Assembly: GCF_000648235.2 (NCBI RefSeq)
Contig: NZ_AP017977.1
Coordinates: 1,736,001 to 1,800,000, forward strand
Origin: Neochlamydia sp. S13
Lineage (GTDB): Bacteria; Chlamydiota; Chlamydiia; Chlamydiales; Parachlamydiaceae
Direction: 5' to 3'
Length of the DNA stretch: 64,000 nucleotides
The notes below the pieces were generated by a model. It worked only from the letters and a program-made list of their open reading frames with translations, was not told where the DNA came from and did no database searches. The translations under genes and the position numbers were made by a program. Of this stretch, positions 46,626-55,211 are shown one piece after another; the first letter of the stretch is position 1; every line of letters begins with the position of its first letter.

Positions 46626-47546
46626 TTACCATCCTCTTTGGGCCAACAAATCTTCTTTTCTTATCTGTTGAATATCCAGTCCTTTCATAGCACTTAGCAG
46701 GCCCATAGAAATTTTTGCTAACATCTCGGGATCATTGTAGTAAGTAGCCGCGCCTACAATTGCTTTTGCTCTTTGGGAAGGATCCTCTGATTTAAAAATA
46801 CCCGAACCTACGAATACACTCTCAGCCCCCAGTTGCATCATTAGGGCCGCATCAGCTGGATTAGCTATCCCACCGGCAGCAAAATTAGGAACTGGCAGTT
46901 TACCTTTTTCAGCCACTTGTTTAACGAGATGGTAAGGGGCTCCTAAGCGTTTAGCTTCAGCCATCAGCTCGCTATTATCCATGGTGGTCAGCACGCGCAT
47001 CTCCCGGTTAAGGGTGCGCAAATGGCGAACAGCCTCAACAATATTTCCTGTGCCAGCTTCACCTTTAGTACGTATCATAGCAGCGCCTTCTCCTATGCGG
47101 CGAAGAGCTTCTCCTAAATGACGGCAGCCGCAGACAAAAGGGATCCGAAACGCATGTTTATCAATATGATTTTCTTCATCAGCAGGCGTTAACACCTCAC
47201 TTTCATCAATAAAATCCACAAATAGGGCTTCAAGAATTTGAGCTTCTACAAAATGCCCAATGCGGCACTTAGCCATTACGGGAATGGAAACCGCTTCTTG
47301 AATTTTATGGATAAGCTCAGGCCCTGACATTCTAGCTACACCGCCTTGCGCCCGGATATCTGCTGGAATACGCTCTAAGGCCATCACAGCAACCGCCCCT
47401 GCATCCTCTGCAATTTTTGCTTGCTCTGGCGTGGTAACGTCCATAATAACGCCCCCTTTTAACATTTCTGCCAGCCCTACTTTGACTGCAAAAGAACCAG
47501 TTCCTGGATGAGCATTGCCATTTTTCAACATACAAGTGAACTCCAT
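46626..47546 (-). CDS. pdxS: Pyridoxal 5'-phosphate synthase, lyase subunit PdxS
   Basis: A 306-residue (beta/alpha)8 enzyme that builds PLP from ribose 5-phosphate, glyceraldehyde 3-phosphate and ammonia. Signatures are [48 protein letters not shown] and the C-terminal [23 protein letters not shown] 47546 is the first start, but ATG 47531 ([10 protein letters not shown]) has GGAG eight bases upstream and is also reasonable. Upstream 172 bp (47547-47718) hold only AT-rich DNA. Vitamin B6 synthesis by this route is not general in chlamydiae. Confidence 0.96.
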   Translation of the reverse strand: MEFTCMLKNGNAHPGTGSFAVKVGLAEMLKGGVIMDVTTPEQAKIAEDAGAVAVMALERIPADIRAQGGVARMSGPELIHKIQEAVSIPVMAKCRIGHFVEAQILEALFVDFIDESEVLTPADEENHIDKHAFRIPFVCGCRHLGEALRRIGEGAAMIRTKGEAGTGNIVEAVRHLRTLNREMRVLTTMDNSELMAEAKRLGAPYHLVKQVAEKGKLPVPNFAAGGIANPADAALMMQLGAESVFVGSGIFKSEDPSQRAKAIVGAATYYNDPEMLAKISMGLLSAMKGLDIQQIRKEDLLAQRGW

Positions 47547-47718
47547 AGTAAAATTTCGAGTGACTTTTGAGAAGCTTTAAGCCAGATTTTATCTGTTTGC
47601 CTGCATTTAAGCAAATAAGGAAATAGACTTTTCAATAGATCTTTAGTATTTTTCAAAAAAAAGCGGAATCATTAAAGCTATTGAAATTTAAATGCACCCT
47701 TTCTATCTCCTTTTAATT

Positions 47719-48468
47719 TTATAGTTCGCTAAAAGGATTGGCGGCCTGGCCAAAAGTATTTCCTTTCTTACGGCGCTTAATTTCAGAGCGGATAGAAAAC
47801 AACAAATCTTGGTCAAAATCTTTATTAGCTGCCCACAAAAGAAACTGAAGCGGCACTTCGGTAATAGGCCTTCCTTTATGTTTACCTAAGGGCATAATCT
47901 TCATTGAAACAGGGCGAGAGAGAAGGTCGAAAACTTGCTCAACCGTTTTATAAGGCTTTACCAAGTATTTAAATACATCCATATTTACAACCACATCGTT
48001 CATGGCACGATGAGCGCCTTCTTCTTGAATATTAAAATGTTTACGCAGCTGTTCAAGGGAATTAATGGGACTCTCACCATAGTGACGCGCTAAACGCAGA
48101 GTATCAATATATCGATTGTGTTGGATATGACAAGGAATGTTAGCCCGAGCTGCAGAAGCAGCAATGACTTCCATATCAAACTTAATTCCATGTCCTACTA
48201 AAATATCATTACTAACGAATTTGAGAAACTCCGGAAGGTACTCATTAATTTTAGGCTTTCCTTGCACCATCTGCGGCACAATATGATGAATAGCAATCGA
48301 TGTTTCAGGAATTTCACATTCAGGGTCAATTAAGGATTCACACTGCGCTAAAACTTGCTCTACAGTAAATCGTACAGCCGCTACTTCAATAATACGATCG
48401 CTTTGTGGATCTAATCCAGTAGTTTCACAGTCTAAGCAAACAAACGTTTGCGTATGTAATGGCTTCAT
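47719..48468 (-). CDS. dnaQ: DnaQ-like 3'-5' exonuclease with C-terminal DUF3820
   Basis: A 249-residue DEDDh exonuclease: DCETTGLD (Exo I, D13 and E15), HGIKFDMEVI (Exo II) and HRAMNDVVVN (Exo III with His). The C-terminal 70 residues contain MPLGKHKGRPITEVPLQFLL, typical of a DUF3820 domain attached to chlamydial DnaQ proteins. It is a likely proofreading or repair nuclease rather than a full polymerase subunit. Its start overlaps the ysxC stop by four bases, in a cotranscribed run with ysxC, tsaE and a DUF2709 gene. Confidence 0.9.
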   Translation of the reverse strand: MKPLHTQTFVCLDCETTGLDPQSDRIIEVAAVRFTVEQVLAQCESLIDPECEIPETSIAIHHIVPQMVQGKPKINEYLPEFLKFVSNDILVGHGIKFDMEVIAASAARANIPCHIQHNRYIDTLRLARHYGESPINSLEQLRKHFNIQEEGAHRAMNDVVVNMDVFKYLVKPYKTVEQVFDLLSRPVSMKIMPLGKHKGRPITEVPLQFLLWAANKDFDQDLLFSIRSEIKRRKKGNTFGQAANPFSEL

Positions 48469-49085
48469 GCTAGTTCATCCTCTATTGCTTCTGTCAGCAT
48501 TTTTTGTAATTCTTTACGGCCCACATTTTTAGTTGCTGAATAAAAAAGATGGTGGATATTATCGATGCCAAAAGCTTTTAAAATTTTATCTGCATTAGCT
48601 TTTTTTTCATTGGTTGAGATTTTATCTACTTTAGTAAAAACAAGGATCATAGCTTTTTGATAATGAATTACCCATTCCAAGAAGCGCCGATCGTCCTCAT
48701 TAGGCATGCGACGAATGTCAAAAAGAAAAAGAATTAATTTAAGTGGTTCTCTTTCCTTTAGATAGCGCTCTACCATCGGCCCCCATAATTTTCTGGTGGA
48801 AAGAGGGACTTGAGCATATCCATAGCCGGGTAAATCCACAAATACTAATTTTTCATCGATTACAAAGAAATTCAGCGCTTGAGTTTTACCCGGTACAGAG
48901 GAAGTTTTTACTAGACCTTTGCTACCAAATAAATGGTTAAGCAAGCTAGATTTACCTACGTTAGAGCGCCCAGCCACCGCTACTTCAGGAAGTAAATTTC
49001 CTCCATCATCTTTAAGGATGGGATAATCTTTAGGCCCCATAGCTGTTTTTATAAAACGTGCCTTAGCAAATGCATAAGCATTCAT
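48465..49085 (-). CDS. ysxC: Ribosome-biogenesis GTP-binding protein YsxC/EngB
   Basis: A 206-residue small GTPase needed for 50S subunit assembly. The G motifs are visible: G1 GRSNVGKSS at 39-47, G3 DLPGYG at 84-89 and G4 TKVD at 151-154. Length is normal. It overlaps both neighbours by four bases. Confidence 0.95.
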   Translation of the reverse strand: MNAYAFAKARFIKTAMGPKDYPILKDDGGNLLPEVAVAGRSNVGKSSLLNHLFGSKGLVKTSSVPGKTQALNFFVIDEKLVFVDLPGYGYAQVPLSTRKLWGPMVERYLKEREPLKLILFLFDIRRMPNEDDRRFLEWVIHYQKAMILVFTKVDKISTNEKKANADKILKAFGIDNIHHLFYSATKNVGRKELQKMLTEAIEDELA

Positions 49086-49501
49086 GAATCTATCCTTATG
49101 ATACGCGTACTTTCGCTCTCATGCAACAATGTAATTTTAAGACAAGAAGGAGGTAACAAAGGGGCTATCTTCTCTGACCATTCAATACAGCATATTCCCC
49201 CCGCAAAAAGCATATCCTCAAATCCCATGCTCAAAAATTCATCTGCATCGCGCAAGCGATAAAGATCGAAATGATAAACAGTACGATGGCCTTTATAGAT
49301 ATTTAGATAGACAAAAGTGGGACTGTTAACTTGCTGAGGGGTTATGCCAGCGGCTCCTGCTGCCAATCCTTTAACAAAAGTGGTTTTGCCAGCTCCTAAT
49401 TCTCCAAATAAACAAACAATACTGCCATTAGGCAGCTGGCTACCTAAGTCATACCCTTGATTTATAGTTTGTTCTACGGTATGACAAGTATGAAGATTCA
49501 T
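49082..49501 (-). CDS. tsaE: tRNA threonylcarbamoyladenosine biosynthesis ATPase TsaE
   Basis: A 139-residue P-loop ATPase of the t6A tRNA modification system. The Walker A is GELGAGKT at 33-40 and the Walker B-like block is VYHFDLYRL; the conserved VNSPTFVYLNIY lies between them. It is known to work with TsaB and TsaD, encoded elsewhere. It overlaps ysxC by four bases and starts two bases after the DUF2709 gene. Confidence 0.93.
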   Translation of the reverse strand: MNLHTCHTVEQTINQGYDLGSQLPNGSIVCLFGELGAGKTTFVKGLAAGAAGITPQQVNSPTFVYLNIYKGHRTVYHFDLYRLRDADEFLSMGFEDMLFAGGICCIEWSEKIAPLLPPSCLKITLLHESESTRIIRIDS

Positions 49502-49503
49502 TC

Positions 49504-50226
49504 CTATTCAAGCCACTGAGCTACAGAAGAGGAAAATTCTTCAAATTCAGCCAAAGCTTCTACAAAACTTGCAATTTTATCTTCCACAAGCTGACTCTGA
49601 ATAAATTCTAAAAAATGCTCTTCTAATTGAAAGCGATTTTGATTTTGCACTTCCATTAAAGATAAACGTTTGAGATAATGTTGTTTAAAATCTTTGATCA
49701 CAGCTTCTTTTGTATTAAACAATTTACCACTTAAGACTGACGAATAAACGACTTTAGTGATAGGTTCTTTAGGTTTAAATTTAGCAGCATAGCTTTTAAT
49801 TACCTCGGGATCATCAGAAATAAAGAAACGTTTTACCCGCAAACCGTTAACTCTTTCCGTATTTTCTGGGCATTTAGAGACCCAATCATAAATAGCATCT
49901 TGTGGATTAGGATGAGTATTATCTCCAAATACTTTTCCGGTAAAAGGACAAATGTAAATCTTTTTAGTTTGCTCATTTACACTCAAATTACTAAAACCTA
50001 TCTTGATTTCAGTTTCGTGCCACAATTGGTGTTGTTGTTCAACATACTTGACGGCATCCTCTGCACTTTGGTAGATTATCTTGTCTTTTGGAAATAGGAC
50101 AGGGCGTAGGTTAAATTTTTTTTCTACGTAAAAGAGATATGTAGTCACTAGCTCAGCAGATTGATTCTCTTTTAAAAACTGTTCTAGTTCGCTTTTTATC
50201 TCTTCTGTTATAACAGTTTGAGCCAT
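49504..50226 (-). CDS. Conserved chlamydial protein (DUF2709)
   Basis: A 240-residue soluble protein that I place in DUF2709, a chlamydia-specific family of unknown function. Seen: ICPFTGKVFGDNTHPNPQDA (a conserved Cys-Pro core near 102-121), RVNGLRVKRFFISDDPEVIK and a helical C-terminus. It heads the run DUF2709-tsaE-ysxC-dnaQ; C. trachomatis has a similar order (CT538, CT537, CT536 region from memory). Start ATG 50226 has an AGAGG site upstream. Confidence 0.75.
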   Translation of the reverse strand: MAQTVITEEIKSELEQFLKENQSAELVTTYLFYVEKKFNLRPVLFPKDKIIYQSAEDAVKYVEQQHQLWHETEIKIGFSNLSVNEQTKKIYICPFTGKVFGDNTHPNPQDAIYDWVSKCPENTERVNGLRVKRFFISDDPEVIKSYAAKFKPKEPITKVVYSSVLSGKLFNTKEAVIKDFKQHYLKRLSLMEVQNQNRFQLEEHFLEFIQSQLVEDKIASFVEALAEFEEFSSSVAQWLE

Positions 50227-50342
50227 CCGGAACCTCTGTAAAGGGAATAATTAAGTATAAATATTTTAATTTATTGCTGGGCTAAGGATAGCTATTAGAG
50301 TATTATTAATCAACTCATTTTGAAAAACACCGGGAGGACTAG

Positions 50343-51422
50343 ATGGTGCAAATAAAGGAAGTAAAAATTGATGGATATAAAAAAGTAATCGAGGCTACTG
50401 ATCCTAGCTCTCACTTACACTGTATGATTGCTATCCATGATACCTCTCTTGGTCCTTCATTAGGAGGTACACGTATTTATCCTTACGCTTCCTCGCAAGA
50501 GGCTTTGAAAGATGTTTTATTACTTGCTAAAGCCATGACAAGGAAATCTGCTGTAGCCGAACTTGGCACGGGCGGAGGCAAAAGTGTCATCCTCGCAGAT
50601 CCTTATCAGCAAAAAACAGAAAAACTTCTATTAGCTTTTGCAGAAGTGGTGCATTCTCTTCAAGGAGATTATATAGCCGCCGAAGATGTAGGCTCAGATA
50701 CAAAAGACATGGCCATTATCCGTCAAAAAACCCCTTACGTTGCCGCCTTACCTACCCATACTAGCAGCGGCGATCCCAGCCCCTTCACCGCCTGGGGAGT
50801 CTATCGAGGTATCCAAGCTGTAGCTCAAAAACTATGGGGAACACCTTCCGTGGCTAATAAAAAAATTCTTGTTCAAGGATTAGGACAAGTCGGTAGCAAG
50901 CTTGCCAATATTTTATTTTGGGAAGGTGCTCAGTTGATTCTTTGCGAAGCCAACGAAGCCCGCCTTGAAGAGCATGCTGCTCCTATGGGAGCAAAAACCG
51001 TAGGACTCTATGACTATATTCATACAGAATGCGACATTTTCGCACCTTGCGCCATGGGAGGAGTAATTACTGAAGAAATCGTTCCTCATTTAAAATGTAA
51101 GGCTATCGCCGGTGCAGCAAACAATCAATTAGCCTCGCCGCTAGTAGGAGAAATGCTTTTGGAAAAAAGAATTTTATATGCGCCTGATTATGTGATTAAT
51201 GCGGGAGGCTTGATTAATGCTACAGCAGAATTTAATGCAGGAGGCTACAATGCTACTGCAGCACGCGATAAGGTCAATCATATTTACTACCTTCTTCTTA
51301 AGCTTTTTGATAAAGCTGAAAAAGAACATAAACCTACGGCATTTGTTGCGGACGAAATTGCTCAGTACAATCTAACAAATTTAATCGGTCAAAGAAAAAA
51401 ACCTATCGACTTTAAACATTAA
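50343..51422 (+). CDS. Leucine/branched-chain amino acid dehydrogenase
   Basis: A 359-residue member of the Glu/Leu/Phe/Val dehydrogenase family, closest in look to leucine dehydrogenase. It has the substrate-site block LGPSLGGTRIYPY, two lysines in LAKAMTRKSAVAELGTGGGK, and the NAD-binding loop KILVQGLGQVGSKLA. It would interconvert branched-chain amino and keto acids with NAD. Start ATG 50343 has a strong GGGAGG site. argS follows 18 bases later, likely cotranscribed. Confidence 0.9.
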   Translation: MVQIKEVKIDGYKKVIEATDPSSHLHCMIAIHDTSLGPSLGGTRIYPYASSQEALKDVLLLAKAMTRKSAVAELGTGGGKSVILADPYQQKTEKLLLAFAEVVHSLQGDYIAAEDVGSDTKDMAIIRQKTPYVAALPTHTSSGDPSPFTAWGVYRGIQAVAQKLWGTPSVANKKILVQGLGQVGSKLANILFWEGAQLILCEANEARLEEHAAPMGAKTVGLYDYIHTECDIFAPCAMGGVITEEIVPHLKCKAIAGAANNQLASPLVGEMLLEKRILYAPDYVINAGGLINATAEFNAGGYNATAARDKVNHIYYLLLKLFDKAEKEHKPTAFVADEIAQYNLTNLIGQRKKPIDFKH

Positions 51423-51440
51423 CAATAATTAAGTAATTTC

Positions 51441-53207
51441 ATGTCAAAACAAATGCTCATCGACCATCTAAACAAAGAATTTAAAAAGGCGACTATTTCA
51501 GCTTTTCCACATTTAGCTAGCACTCCAGATTTATCTATAGAAATTACTCTAAGTACCCAAGATAAATTTGGACACTATCAATTCAACTCTGCCATGAAGC
51601 TCTGTAAAATTCTTCAAAAAAGCCCACGCGAAGTGGCTCAAGCTATTGTACAAAGTTTAAGTGTTTTGCCTAAAGAAAAAATTCCAGTTATTCATCATGT
51701 AGAAATTGCGGGGCCGGGTTTTATCAATATATTTATTCATCCCCTTTACCTATCTAGAAGTATTCAAGAGATCCTTGAAGACCCCATGTTAGGAGTTCCC
51801 CTACCTACTCAGCAGCGCATTGTTATTGACTTTTCGAGTCCTAATACTGCTAAGGAAATGCATGTAGGGCATCTGCGTTCTACCATTATCGGCGATTGTA
51901 TCGCTCGTGTTTTGGAATTTTTGAGACACGAAGTTATACGGCTCAATCATATTGGAGATTGGGGAACTGCTTTTGGTATGCTGATAGCTTATATTAAAGA
52001 GACAGCTCCTCATGTATTACAAGCCAATAACGCTACTGACTTGTCCCAGCTGGTCAGCTGGTATAAAGCTTCTAAGCAAAAATTTGATAGCGATTTAGAG
52101 TTTAAACAAAGAGCTCAAAAAGAGGTTGTAGCCCTGCAAAGTGGGGATGCTCTCTCCAGAAAAGCTTGGGAGATGATTTGCCTTATTTCTGAGAAAGCTT
52201 ATCAAGAGATTTATAATCTTCTCGAAGTAAAAATTCAAACGCGCGGAGAATCTTTTTATAATCCTCTTTTACCAGAAGTAGTTAAAGAGCTAGAAGATCT
52301 GGGTTTAGTTGAAATTTCTCAAGGCGCAAAATGCATTTTCTTAGAGGAATTTCGCAATCGTGAAGGCAATGCTATGCCCCTTATGATTCAAAAATCTGAT
52401 GGAGGCTACAATTATGATACTACCGATATGGCAGCAATTAAACAAAGGATTTTTGAGGAAAAGGCAGACCGTATTATTATTGTGACTGATGCAGGCCAAA
52501 GTCTACACTTTCAAATGATTTTCAAAGTAGCTGAAAAAGCGGGATTTTTAAAGAAGAGAAAGGTGCAGCTCGATCATGTTCCATTTGGGCTAGTCTTAGG
52601 AAGTGATGGAAAAAAATTTCGTACGCGCTCTGGAGACACAGAAAAATTGATTGATCTGCTTCAAGCAGGCATTAAATATGCTAAAGAGATTTTAATTAAG
52701 CGAGATCCTACCTTAGAACCACAAGAGGCTGATCATATGGCCCGCATTCTAGGAATCGGCGCCATTAAATACGCCGATTTAGCTTGCCATCGCACTAGCG
52801 ATTATACATTTAGTTACGAGCGCATGTTGAAATTTGAGGGCAATACTGCCGCCTATTTAATGTATTCTTATGTCAGAATAGCTAGCATCAAACGTAAAGT
52901 TAAATTCGAGTTAGAATTAATTAGAAACGTTACTCCCATTCTTTTGGAGCATCCTTCGGAAATAGCTTTAGCATTGCATTTGGAACAGTTTGGAGAAACG
53001 ATCCATGCAGTTTCGCGTGATCTTTTACCCCACCGCTTAACAGATTACCTCTATACCCTAGCAGAAAAGTTTAATGCCTTTTTCCGTGATTGCCGTGTGG
53101 AAGGAGTACCTGAGCAAAATTCACGATTACTTTTATGTGAAACAACAGCACGCATTTTGAAAAAAGGCTTAAATTTATTAGGTGTACAAACAGTAGAAAA
53201 AATGTGA
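51441..53207 (+). CDS. argS: Arginyl-tRNA synthetase
   Basis: A 588-residue class I synthetase. Seen: the N-terminal Add-1 domain, SSPNTAKEMHVGHLRSTIIG (HIGH-type motif HVGH), the ArgRS-typical GSDGKKFRTRSGD in place of KMSKS, and a helical anticodon-binding domain from about residue 460. Length is normal. It follows the dehydrogenase gene by 18 bases; its own ribosome site is weak. Confidence 0.95.
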   Translation: MSKQMLIDHLNKEFKKATISAFPHLASTPDLSIEITLSTQDKFGHYQFNSAMKLCKILQKSPREVAQAIVQSLSVLPKEKIPVIHHVEIAGPGFINIFIHPLYLSRSIQEILEDPMLGVPLPTQQRIVIDFSSPNTAKEMHVGHLRSTIIGDCIARVLEFLRHEVIRLNHIGDWGTAFGMLIAYIKETAPHVLQANNATDLSQLVSWYKASKQKFDSDLEFKQRAQKEVVALQSGDALSRKAWEMICLISEKAYQEIYNLLEVKIQTRGESFYNPLLPEVVKELEDLGLVEISQGAKCIFLEEFRNREGNAMPLMIQKSDGGYNYDTTDMAAIKQRIFEEKADRIIIVTDAGQSLHFQMIFKVAEKAGFLKKRKVQLDHVPFGLVLGSDGKKFRTRSGDTEKLIDLLQAGIKYAKEILIKRDPTLEPQEADHMARILGIGAIKYADLACHRTSDYTFSYERMLKFEGNTAAYLMYSYVRIASIKRKVKFELELIRNVTPILLEHPSEIALALHLEQFGETIHAVSRDLLPHRLTDYLYTLAEKFNAFFRDCRVEGVPEQNSRLLLCETTARILKKGLNLLGVQTVEKM

Positions 53208-53274
53208 TCTTCTTTAAAAATTAACAGGCAAGGTTTACTATTCATAAAGAATAAGGAAATAGGCTGGCAGTACT

Positions 53275-53298
53275 GTAAGCGGTCAAGGCGGTTGCCAG
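53275..53298 (+). repeat. IS66-type end-like sequence
   Basis: GTAAGCGGTCAAGGCGG is close to the first 11 bases of the MITE ends at 21725. No partner repeat or target duplication is visible, so it may be a solo end. Confidence 0.3.
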
Positions 53299-53390
53299 TT
53301 ATTTCCTGATAAATAAAATTATTTCTAGAGTTTATATTTGCTTAATCATCAGCAATTCCCGCAAATAAAAATTTTAACGTTATTTACAAG

Positions 53391-53419
53391 TAAGAGGTTA
53401 TCTTAAAACCCCTCTTTTA
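53391..53419 (-). mobile_element. Terminal fragment of the IS5-type element
   Basis: These 29 bases are the reverse complement of 35145-35173 (3' end of the IS5 remnant) with one mismatch. The IS66 element starts three bases further on, so it landed in or beside this relic. Confidence 0.6.
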
Positions 53420-53421
53420 AC

Positions 53422-55103
53422 GTAACAGTTCAGATACCCCCCCAACCAATGCCTGTTCACTTCAACGAAATGGCCATCAATAAATATTGATTCCCTTTAG
53501 TATGAGAGATTTGCTATTCTATAGACATGAATGCAGATAACCCAAATTTTATGCCCTCTATTTCCGGTAAAGATTTTGATGCTCTTCCAGCTGCCATTCG
53601 CACTTATATTCGCTATCTTGAAAAGATCATCGAACAGCAGCAATCTCAGATCCAACAGCAACAGGCTCAGATCCAACAACTGCAAGATCGTATTAGTAGC
53701 TTAGAAGATATCAACTCACAAAGAACAGTTCTAATAGCAACAAACCTCCTAGCAGTGATGGTTTGAAGCGGATGCCAAAAAGCCAACGTGGCTCATCAGG
53801 CAAAAAACCAGGTGCTCAACAAGGGCATGTTGGAAAAGGTCTTTTGCAGGTCGAAGAACCCGATTTCTTGGTGATTCATACACCCACAATGTGTCAAACA
53901 TGCCAAACAACCCTTAGTGAAATCAAAGGTGCTTGTGTAGAAAGACGTCAGGTTTTTGAAATTCCTCCTTCTAAGTGTGAGGTGACAGAACATCGGGTGG
54001 AGGAGAAAAAATGCCCTTGCTGTGGAAAAAATAGTAGAGGAATATTTCCTGAAAACGTTAGAGGGCCTGTGCAATATGGCGAGAGAGTTCAAGCCCTGGC
54101 AGCTTACTTTGCCGATCAACATTTTATACCCGTGGACCGCGTCTGCGAAATTTTTGAGGATGTGTTTGATGTAGCTCTTTCACCTGGCACTTGTGTAAAT
54201 ATCGACAAAAAACTCTTTGAGAAACTTGAAACCTTTGAAAATAGTCTGAAAACATACTTGCTAGCCACACGCGTTTTACACTTTGATGAGACAGGCATCC
54301 GCTGTGAAAAAAAACTATCGTGGGTGCACGTAGCCTCTTCACCAAGGGCTACTTTATACACCCTGCATGCTAAGCGCGGGCAACAAGCCATGGATGAGGC
54401 AAACATTTTACCTCAATTTAAAAGTATAGCCATTCATGACCATTGGCTTCCTTACTTTTCTTATGAACAAATGTTGCATGGATTGTGCAATGCGCATCAT
54501 TTGAGAGAATTGACGTTTATGCATGAGGAAAAGCAGGAAATGTGGGCAAAACAAATGAAAGAATTACTGCTTTTTGCCCAGCAAGAAGTAGAAAAACATG
54601 TAAATCAAGAAGCTCTACCTCCAAAGCTTTTACAAGACATTGAGCAGGCTTATAAACAGAAAATTATTGATGGGCTTACCTATCATTCTAGCCTGCCTGC
54701 ATTGCCAAAAGGTAAAAGAGGTAAGCAAAGGCAACGGGAAGGTAAAAACCTTCTGGACCGTCTAAAAGAAAAGCGAGAGTGCGTGTTGCGGTTCATGTAC
54801 GATTTTGCCGTACCCTTTACCAATAACCAAGGCGAACAAGACATTCGTATGGTTAAGTTAAAGCAAAAGATATCGGGTTGTTTCCGTAAGCCTAAAGGAG
54901 GGCAGATTTTTTGCCGCATCCGCAGCTACATTTCTACGGCACGCAAACAAGGCTGGAATGTCTGGGATGCCTTGGCAGATGCCATCCGAGGCAGCCCTCG
55001 TCTATTAGCCATAGATCGACAGGCCAACTTGCAAGAAGCCATTACCTAGCTTCTATTCCATTCAAACGTTCCTGAATAAAAAAAGGGGTATCTGAACTGT
55101 TAC
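53422..55103 (+). mobile_element. IS66-family insertion sequence, 1682 bp
   Basis: Perfect 19-base terminal inverted repeats, GTAACAGTTCAGATACCCC at 53422-53440 and its reverse complement at 55085-55103, bound the element. The GTAA start is typical of IS66. Only the large transposase gene is present (no tnpA/tnpB). The flanking 8-mers (CTTTTAAC and AATTTTTA) do not match, so no target duplication remains, perhaps because of rearrangement with the adjoining inverted duplication. Confidence 0.85.
53527..55049 (+). pseudogene. IS66 transposase (TnpC) with N-terminal frame break
   Basis: The first frame (53527-53766) gives the Gln-rich leucine-zipper N-terminus (YLEKIIEQQQSQIQQQQAQI). The rest, from about 53703 to 55049, is in another frame: QLTKNSSNSNKPPSSDGLKR, KKPGAQQGHVGK, a cysteine pair region (CQTCQTTLSE; CPCCGKNSRG), HFDETGIR, LHGLCNAHHLREL and the C-terminal NNQGEQDIRMVKLKQKISG. 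The switch (a -1 shift) must occur between 53700 and 53766, where I see no A_AAA_AAN heptamer, so this is more likely a real indel. A TTG at 53763 could start a catalytic-only protein. Confidence 0.8.
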
Positions 55104-55211
55104 AATTTTTAGACGGTTTTTTTAATTTTTGTTCTATACCAATACCGAGGCCTCCATCAGAATTTAATGCCAATTCTATTAATATTCTTTAATTTACTAT
55201 TTATGAGTATG

